Part shown: positions 57,116 to 64,000 of the stretch, one piece after another
Position numbering within the stretch: the first letter of the stretch is position 1
How the letters are laid out: every line of letters starts with the position of its first letter
Origin: Vicia villosa
Taxonomy: Eukaryota; Streptophyta; Magnoliopsida; Fabales; Fabaceae
NCBI RefSeq assembly: GCF_029867415.1
Contig: NW_026705443.1
Coordinates: 1 to 64,000, forward strand
Length of the DNA stretch: 64,000 nt
Reading direction: 5' to 3'
Translations under genes and position numbers: made by a program
The notes under the pieces: model-generated
The model's input: the letters and a program-made list of their open reading frames with translations, nothing else
Databases searched by the model: none
Told to the model about the DNA's origin: nothing

Positions 57116-57874
57116 TTAAATAACTTTTCCTTGTGGAAGTCTAACTCTATAAACATGCTCTTCACCAGTAAATTTATCAAACTTCACAATCCACCGGCTT
57201 CCACCACTCTTACTCATTCCTGATCCAAATCTTGTTACCAACAATCCTTCTCCTATAGGAAGCAACTGAGTTTTTGATCCATAAGATCTCCAATACCCTT
57301 TACAACTAAATGCATTATAGCCAACAACAACTACATTTTTTTTCTTATTACCTGCACCAATTTGTACTAATTTCACCATCTCTTCATGGTTCACAAGATT
57401 ACAATCAATTGCCACAAAATTAGCTTTCTTTAATACATCTAATTCTTGAGCTTCTTTTCGAACCATGAACTTCACTTTATTTGCAGCTACTCCAAGAAAA
57501 TTCTTGGATGCAATTAGATCTTCATATGTAGGTACAATGCATATTACATTTCCATTAGTTTGATTAGCAGCAGCAATTAGTGCAAGTGTTGTTGAATCAG
57601 CTGCAGCAGCAGAAGCAACAACCATTAATTGCGCATTATTTCCAGCTGCTAGGGCTGATATATATTCAGTAACAGATGGTTCTTTAGCCTTTTGACCCTA
57701 TTGAAAAATAACCAAAATTCAGATCAGAAAAAAATTGTTGTAGAGAGGAAAACTTTTGCAAGATAATATATATTAAGTGAAAACTTGTGACAGGAAAATA
57801 ATGATGAATATACTGACCATTTTCAAAGTGCTGAGAAAGGCTTTTGTGGCATTTTCTGCAGACCAATAAGCCAT
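57116..57874 (-). CDS. DUF1442 family protein, copy B, intact (212 aa, two exons)
   Basis: Exon 1 (57818-57874) encodes 19 residues, MAYWSADNATKAFLSTLKM. The intron is 57698-57817, with GTCAGT at the donor and an AATAG acceptor. Exon 2 (57116-57697) runs from GQKAKEPS to the stop. Total 212 residues, the usual size for plant DUF1442 proteins. An alanine-rich start of the domain (ISALAAGNNAQLMVVASAAA) is followed by ICIVPTYEDL, a central LDVLKKANFVAIDCNLVNHEE and the C-terminal GSRWIVKFDKFTGEEHVYRV. There is no signal peptide or membrane segment. The fold is reported as Rossmann-like in related annotations, but no reaction is known. The start ATG is conserved in all copies. TATA box at 58007-58014. 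It is the only copy in the window with an unbroken frame. Confidence 0.92.
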
Positions 57875-58006
57875 GGTTTTGATTTATGTGACTTGTTTAA
57901 GTCCTCTGAATATTTTCTTTGATAGAATTGGATATTTGGAATAGAGGAATTCTTCTATAGTTGATGCAAATGTTGTAGTTATGAATTTAGTTGTTCTGGA
58001 TGTTTC

Positions 58007-58014
58007 TATATATA
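58007..58014 (-). promoter_or_regulatory. TATA box of DUF1442 copy B
   Basis: The minus strand reads CTCTCTATATATAGAAACATCC, about 135 bp upstream of the ATG. A CATGCATATG word (RY core) lies about 35 bp further upstream, as in the other copies. Confidence 0.8.
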
Positions 58015-58239
58015 GAGAGAGTAGGAAACAAATTCTGAACATATGCATGTGGTGTTTTAATTGGCACAGGAAATATTAATATATAAAAACAATATGACAA
58101 TTAAATTTAATAAATTGCATGTGGTGTTCCAGGTAGGGTTTATGTAAAAATGTTTAATGATAAATAAAGTTTTAAAAAAAATATAAAATAATATAAAATT
58201 TGATGAAACAAAAAGGCTGGTAAACTCAAAAAGATAATG

Positions 58240-58489
58240 ATACTTTTTTTAATGATAACAAAATAATAATTAATTATATATTTTAAGTAAAATTATTTTT
58301 AAAGGTGTGTTAGGAAATTACTCCACATAAATTAAAATTTAATTAAAAAATGGTTGAATTAAATTACATAAATTTTTTGTCACAATTTAGATTAAATTAT
58401 AATTAAATAATATTTTTATATATTTTGTCATAGTTAAACTGTTACTAATTTATAGATTTTTTTTTAAAAAAATTGAGAGCCCTCTGATT
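58240..58489. other. AT-rich spacer
   Basis: Poly(A/T)-rich, no feature recognised. It separates the conserved copy B upstream region from the duplicated segment. Confidence 0.5.
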
Positions 58490-59130
58490 CTAATAACCGC
58501 GTGTATTTATTTATATATTTTCATTTCCCTTTATTAGATTCTTGTAATTCATCCATGGAAGCTAACAAGGAAGCTAGGTAACTAATTTTTTAAGTTTATA
58601 TGTATAGAATAAAACAATATTCAAAGTTATGTTCAAACCTTCCCACGAGGTCCACTAATTAATCGTTTACATCTTCACCAGCAAAATCAAACAACTATGT
58701 AGTATCTTATAACACAGATTTATAAATTAATTAAAAACCACTAGACAAGAAAATTAAATAACTGGGTTTCCTTTGTTATAAATGTTTTTGGTAGAGGAAA
58801 CAACTTGATAAGATTTTTCAAAGCAGAAACAAACATGTAATACATAGCATGGCCAGCTAATATTTGTCATCTTCTAATTATAACAATTATTTGAATATAT
58901 TCTTGATGTTGGCATGTCTCTAGGGTTTGTTAATTCTATATAGTTTAAATATTTGCATTGACATGCCAAAAATATTTGCATTTTTGTTTCTAATAATTGT
59001 CTTTAATATATAAAGCTAATGGAATTTGATTTGACTATAAAGTTGGTTTTTTGAGCTTTCGATCAAATATACTAAAATGATTTTTCTGATTTAAATAAAT
59101 ATAATGCTATTATATATGAGCTCATAGACA
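58490..59130. repeat. segment duplicated at 40590-41480
   Basis: Same-orientation copy of the earlier segment, ending near GAGCTCATAGACAG. Because copy B is on the minus strand while copy A is on the plus strand, the shared orientation of this flank is not what a simple inverted gene duplication would give. Confidence 0.8.
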
Positions 59131-59159
59131 GTTCTATTTTTTAAATCAATGCTGATTGA

Positions 59160-61440
59160 CAAAATCATACAAAATATTAATTGAGCATATACATTTAAAG
59201 TCACAATATTTTTTTATTTCATTAGGATATAAAAAAAAATTGTTTTTGGAATCCCCTTCCCTCAACAAAATATTTTTGGGATGATATAAGGTTGTTCTTT
59301 TCCACTTTTTCTTCATCCCAATTACAATACGCATTTTTATCAACTTCATCATCTCTAATGATGATGAGTTTCTTAGCTTGCAAACACGATAACTCTTAGA
59401 GATTGTGCTATACTTTAGAAAAATACCTCGTATAGTCTTCTCTTCAAGTTTGCGCCTCTTCACTTCTGCAACGTGAATATAGTAGGTAAATTCAAAAACC
59501 ATTAGGTACTCTGCTGGGGCTTCTTCCCGTTCCAATATTTAATTGGAGTCTTATCGTGTCCTGCCTTAGTTGGACAATATATTGAGTATGCAAACAACAA
59601 TGTATACTGCTTCATTCCAAAATGTGTTAGGCAGTCCCTTCTCCTTGAACATTGATCTAGTCATCTCAATAACTGTGCGATTCTTTCTTTTAGAAACACC
59701 ATTTTGTTGAGGAGAATATGAGGTTGCTCTATGCCTTCATCCTCGCAAAATATTTCAAACTCGCAGGAGGTGTACTCTTTCCGCGATCACTTTTTAGTAA
59801 TTTTATCTGGTTTCCAATTTGAATTTCAACAATGGGCTTATACTTTTTGAATAATCCAAAAACTTTTGGTTTTTCTTTTAGGAAGTAGACCCATTCCATT
59901 CTAGAAAAGTCATCAATTAAGAATATGAAGTACTTGTTATTCTTGTGTGACGGCATCCTCATGGTCCACAAATGTTAGTATGCAACATCTCCAACAAGTC
60001 GTTCGTTATCCATGCTCATCGTGTTAAGAATGGGAATAGGCGTTTTTTACCGAGGAGACATCATTCGCACTCTTCATTGTTCTCCTTTATGCTTGGAAGG
60101 TCTCTACCATGTTCTTTAGATGTAACAGCTTCATGGCATGTGTGTTGAAGTGATCAAATCATCGATGTCAAAGTCATGAATCATCAACTTATACCTTCAT
60201 GGAAATGTTAGTTTCATATTTCAAATTTAGCGGGAAGATTCTAGTGCTCATCTCCATCTCTACTCGGGCTATCACGAACTTTTTATTTTTGGTGTCGAAG
60301 ATTCTGCTTACACACCTTCAAATTGAAGTGTGTAGCTCTCTCCATCATCTGACATATGTTTATAAGATTTTATTTTAGGCTGAGAACTAGTAAGACTTCA
60401 TGGATGATTTGCGTATCTTTATTTGTCTCCATCATGATTGTGCATTTTCCTTTTGATTCTATAACAATGTCATTTCCTAATTGAACTTTGACTTTGACTG
60501 ACTCGTCAATGCTTTTGAAAATTGTCTCATCCTTGGCAATGTAATTACTGAAGCCACTATCTAAGTACCAACTTCCGCTATTTTCCCTAATCGAGTCCTC
60601 AGTGGTACAAAACCCATACAATATTACCAATATTGGTTTGATGCCTATTTTTGTTGTGACAACTTTTCTTTGTGGCCTAGATTGTTGTAGATATTACGTG
60701 GAGGATTTTTATCTGATTTGTTCTTGATGAAATTTCTATAAACTTATCTCTGCTAGAAGTTTCTCCATAATTTTTCTTTTATCCATTTTCTTTATTTTGA
60801 GGATGAAATTTGAGCTTTGATTGGAAGACATTTTCAAGTATATATTTTTTATATAGAGTTTTTGCTCACATGCTTCAAGAGAACCCACTAGTTTTATCAG
60901 TGATAGAGTGGATAAATCTTTGATTTTCTCAATTGTTATCACGGTTGGGTCAAACTTTAGGGGGATATTAGAATTTTCTCAACAATTTTTTTGTAAAAAA
61001 TATCCTCCCTAAAATCTCTCATTTGATTAATTATTTCTTTATCTCTCATTTGATTAATTATTTCTTTAACTTTAGAATAGTAATGTTTAACTGTCTCAAA
61101 CTCCTTCCCCTTCAATAGTTCAAAATCACTTATATCTTAAGTTTAACAACTCATATCTTGTCGCTTCCGTGAAACTCCTCCTGCAACGTGTTCCACGTTT
61201 CTTTGTCAGTCTTAACTTCCATAATTCTTTAAAAAATTGCATAGTCACTGCTTGTGGCAAGGTGAACAACACCTTAAATTTTTTTTGTTTATTTTTCTTC
61301 AACTCTCTTTCTTGAGTTACATTAGGAACTAAAGTATCCGCGGGAGCGGTGAGACCTTCTTCTTCTTCTATGTCCTATAAATCTTAAGATGAAAAATGTC
61401 CCCATTTTAACACATCAGAAATCATAATTTTCACCATTGA
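59160..61440 (-). mobile_element. gutted Ty1/copia element (gag, protease, integrase only)
   Basis: On the minus strand: gag remnants (61440-60736, with TIEKIKDLSTLSLIKLVGSLEA), protease with SWYLDSGFSNYIAKDE (60370-60630), a diverged GAG-pre-integrase part (60000-60350), integrase core with YFIFLIDDFSRMEWVYFLKEK and LKSDRG (59729-59990), and the integrase C-terminus with HVAEVKRRKLEEKTIRGIFLKYS (59235-59535). RT, RNase H and LTRs were not found. A 28-bp tandem duplication (TCATTTGATTAATTATTTC) lies in gag near 61015-61070. It separates DUF1442 copies B and C. Confidence 0.82.
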
Positions 61441-62138
61441 AAATAGAGACTGAAATAGATGATGATTGAGTGGTGTTATCTATATCTTAGAAAATTATTG
61501 GATTGAGTTAATAGTAAAAGAGAAATTTTTAAAAGTAGTTGAAAATATTTTAAAATATTAGGTAGGTAATATAACTATGTCCAATGTGTCACTATTGGTA
61601 TTTGAATAATTGATAGATGATATAAGATAGTTTTAAAGAATTGTTTAGAAAGAAGGCTATAGGATTTTTTGGATGATCCATTACAAAGTACTAATTACCT
61701 ATTTATAGGCTTAAGTCATCAACCTCTCAATCGTATCGTGGTGAATATTTATAAATTATTTTAACTCTTTCTATATGTTTCATAATAGACTAGTATCATA
61801 GTAGTTCTAAATTTTTGTAACATTTTCTTATAAACTATATCTAAGAGAATTCTAGAAATTTGTAGCAATTTTAACACATGTTCTTGTTTCATCTAATTTT
61901 ATATTATTTTGTATTTTTGTAAAATATATCTTTAATTTCAATTTTTTCTCAAGAAATTTAATTAAGAAAAGGAAGAAAATTTTGGAGTTTAGCTAATTAA
62001 GTAGTTAAACATTTTACATAAACCTACTTGGAACACCACATGCAAGTTATTAATTTCCATTGTCATATAGTTTTTTTATGTTTCCTGTTGCCAACTAAAA
62101 CCACATGCATATGTTCAGAATATGTTTCCTCCTCTCTC
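61441..62138. other. spacer and promoter region of DUF1442 copy C
   Basis: 61441-61880 is AT-rich and unassigned; it may hold remains of the copia 5' end. From about 61890 it aligns with the upstream regions of copies A and B, including CCACATGCAAGTTATTAA and CCACATGCATATGTTC. Confidence 0.6.
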
Positions 62139-62146
62139 TATATATA
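62139..62146 (+). promoter_or_regulatory. TATA box of DUF1442 copy C
   Basis: CTCTCTATATATACAAACATCC, about 100 bp upstream of the ATG and nearly identical to the copy A promoter. Confidence 0.8.
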
Positions 62147-62241
62147 CAAACATCCGGAACAATGAAATTCAAAACAGCAACATTTTCATCAAACTATAGC
62201 AGAAATCCTCAATTTTTGAGATATCCAATTTCATCAAAACC

Positions 62242-62760
62242 ATGGCTTATTGGTCTGCAGAAAATGCCACAAAAGCCTTTCTCAGCACTTTGAAAATGGT
62301 CAGTATATTAATCATTATTTTTCTGTCACAAGTTTTAAATTAATATATAATATATTATCTTGTAAATGTTTTCCTTTCTACAACAATTTTTTTCTGATCT
62401 GATTTTTGATTATTTTTCAATAGGCTCGAAAGGCAAAAGAACCGTCTGTTGCTGAATTTATATCAGCATTAGCAGCTGGAAACAATGCACAACTAATGGT
62501 AGTAGCTTGTGCTGCTGCAGCTGATTTAACAACATTTGCACTAATTGCTGCTGCTAATCAAACTAATGGAAATGTAATTTGCATTGTACCAAACAATGAA
62601 GATCTAATTGCATCCAAGAATTTCCTAGGAGTAGCTTCTAATAAAGTGAAGTTCATGATTGGCAAAGAAGCACAAGAATTAGATGTATTAAACAAAGTTG
62701 ATTTTGTGGCACTTGATTGTAATCTTGTGAACCATGAAGAGATTGTGAAATTAATACAAA
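62242..62760 (+). pseudogene. DUF1442 gene copy C, truncated by a CACTA element
   Basis: Exon 1 (62242-62298) encodes MAYWSAENATKAFLSTLKM. The intron is 62299-62423. Exon 2 starts at 62424 with ARKAKEPSVAEF and continues unbroken through ICIVPNNEDLIASKNFLGVA and LDVLNKVDFVALDCNLVNHEE to VKLIQT, where CACTACAACA begins at 62761. About 131 of 212 residues remain; the frame then reads about 30 foreign codons into the transposon. No stop or frameshift occurs before the break, so the gene was probably intact when hit. The missing 3' part may lie beyond the window. Confidence 0.92.
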
Positions 62761-63178
62761 CACTACAACACGGAAGGCCTTTAAAAGCGCTTATTTTGGG
62801 CTATAAAAGCGCTTTAAAGCGCTGTCAAAGACAGCGCTGGCGTAGATAACAAAAGCGCTTTTGAAAGCGCTCTGGTAGACCCTTCCTATAAGAGCGCTTT
62901 TACCAGAAAAGCGCTTTGGTAGACCCCCCTATAAGAGTGCTTTTCTGGAAAAAGCGCTCTGGTAGCCCCACTATAAGAGCGCTTTTTCCTGAAAAGCGCT
63001 CTGGTATCCCCCCCTATTAGAGCGCTTTTTCTGGAAAAAGCGCTCTGATAGCCCCCTTATAAGAGCGCTTTTCCAAAAGCGCTTTCGTAGGTTGTGTTTT
63101 TTTAATATTTTTTATGCTTTTTTTTTAATCTTTGGCAGCGCTTTTAGTAATAAAGCGCTTTAGTAGGTGGCCCTTTTG
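62761..63178 (+). mobile_element. terminal part of a CACTA element
   Basis: Begins CACTACAACACGG exactly where the DUF1442 frame breaks. The next 400 bp hold seventeen AGCGCT words, many in inverted pairs such as AGAGCGCTTTT...AAAAGCGCTCT, with five tandem units of 42-43 bp from about 62891. Such subterminal arrays are the transposase-binding regions of CACTA elements. The other end is not in the window, so no target duplication could be checked. Confidence 0.8.
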
Positions 63179-63303
63179 TAGGAACAAGCATACACTCACA
63201 AATGAGTTTTTGATTCATGGCAAACATCACAAGCAACCCAATACAAGAGCACAAGTGAATGACTCAAAGAAAATGAAGCTTTGGCCATGTCTGCATCAAT
63301 TAG

Positions 63304-63598
63304 GTCGACCTAAGCCACAACTAGGTCGACCCAAACTGAAGCCAAAAACTGCATACTTCTGCTAGGTCGACCCAGAGCTTCAGCAGGTCGACTCAAAATG
63401 GAGTAAAAACAACATGCCCCAGTTAGGTCGACTCATTCCCTAACCTAGGTCGACCTAAACTGAAGAAAAGTCTCAGGAATGCAACTTAACTGATTTTAGG
63501 TCGACCCAAGCTACCAACAGGTCGACTCAATTGGAAGCAAACACATCTTGGCCAAATCTGCATCTGTTAGGTCGACCTAACCAACAAAATAGGTCGAC
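63304..63598. repeat. ten GTCGAC palindromes in five pairs
   Basis: GTCGAC starts at 63304, 63325, 63366, 63387, 63427, 63449, 63500, 63521, 63571 and 63593. Within pairs the spacing is 21-22 bp; between pairs it is 40-51 bp. Every site is AGGTCGAC, four of them the full AGGTCGACCTA. The two short reading frames across it are not credible genes. Confidence 0.92.
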
Positions 63599-63652
63599 CT
63601 ATTTGCTCATAACATGCAAAATTCTGTGTTTCCCTTCACAGAACCTGCTCCT

Positions 63653-63659
63653 TTATATA
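63653..63659 (+). promoter_or_regulatory. TATA box downstream of the GTCGAC array
   Basis: CTCCTTTATATATTTCATC lies about 55 bp after the last GTCGAC, giving a start site near 63690 and placing the palindromes in a promoter-proximal position. Confidence 0.55.
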
Positions 63660-64000
63660 TTTCATCTTGTCATTTATCATAATGAACACCAACAACTGAA
63701 AGATACACAAAGGCTTCTCATCTTCGTTCTTTATCAACTCCAACACAATTACACACAATCATTCTTGCGTTGAGGGTTAGTGATCAAGTTCGACAACGTC
63801 CATGGAACGGAATTGAAGATTCCTAGTGGGTGAAGATTTGTGGGGTTTTTGGTGAATAAAATCCGTGGGTTTTGTCCTCCAAGATAGGTGATTCTTTGGG
63901 GGTTTTTATCAAGAGGTTTCATCAAGGATCAAGCTGAGTGTGAAGATTGAAGAACAAGGGTTCAAGCAATTCAAGACACTGCAGAAGGGATCAAAGTGAA

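Larger units (their letters stand above)
63179..64000 (+). mobile_element. probable LTR of a retrotransposon inserted in the CACTA element (runs off right edge)
   Basis: The AGCGCT array ends and unrelated sequence starts with TGTAGGAACAAGCATACACTC at 63179. It has a GTCGAC palindrome array, a TATA box at 63653 and a transcribed-leader-like part downstream (GAGGGTTAGTGATCAAG, TGTGGGGTTTTTGGTG). This layout suits U3 followed by R/U5 of an LTR, but the end and any PBS are outside the window. No coding frame of note. Confidence 0.45.

Overview
The window is nuclear DNA of a flowering plant, and the repeat families point to a legume. The arguments are an Ogre-type Ty3/gypsy element, a second LTR of about 6 kb with Ogre-like ends, SIRE-like copia DNA, GT-AG introns, poly(A)-tailed LINEs and TATA boxes, with AT-rich spacers. 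A member of the pea/vetch/medic/clover group is my best guess; the species cannot be fixed from sequence alone. Almost everything is transposable-element DNA, much of it nested. The only host gene family I recognise is a small DUF1442 family with three copies: one intact, one deleted and frameshifted, one cut by a transposon.

Region 1 (1-4906): the 5' part of a decayed Ty1/copia element on the minus strand (protease start, gag, PBS, 5' LTR), with a 926-bp solo LTR inserted in its LTR. Region 2 (5077-29048): a three-level nest. A roughly 0.7-kb hAT-type element (8-bp duplication CTATCAAG) was entered by a 17-kb Ogre element (5-bp duplication ATATC), whose 5' LTR was then entered by a 6042-bp solo LTR (5-bp duplication GAGAG). 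The Ogre carries ORF1, gag-protease, a probable spliced intron, then RT, two RNase H domains and integrase. It has only three in-frame stops, and its LTRs differ by nine substitutions in about 2.9 kb. Its 3' untranslated region holds eleven regularly spaced hairpins.

Region 3 (29525-36960): one copia reverse-transcriptase pseudogene split by three later insertions: a hAT-like element that itself contains a solo LTR, a Mutator-like element with 270-bp terminal repeats carrying a deleted MuDR transposase and a GRF zinc-finger gene, and a small MITE-like insertion. Region 4 (36961-43300): AT-rich spacer, MITEs, a 5'-truncated LINE, and a segment duplicated again at 58.5-59.1 kb.

Region 5 (43286-49472): DUF1442 copy A (pseudogene, with a LINE in its leader), a 192-bp tandem array, a hAT element, and a 1.6-kb element carrying a plant-mobile-domain fragment and repeated palindromes. 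Region 6 (49473-55779): a decayed CACTA element with a TNP2 relic, containing a younger 3.1-kb CACTA element that seems to have captured a protein-kinase P-loop exon. Region 7 (56.4-62.8 kb): DUF1442 copy B (intact, minus strand), a gutted copia element, and copy C (plus strand) truncated at 62761 by a CACTA end packed with AGCGCT motifs. Region 8 (63179-64000): what looks like the start of another LTR, with ten GTCGAC palindromes in five pairs spaced 21-22 bp upstream of a TATA box.
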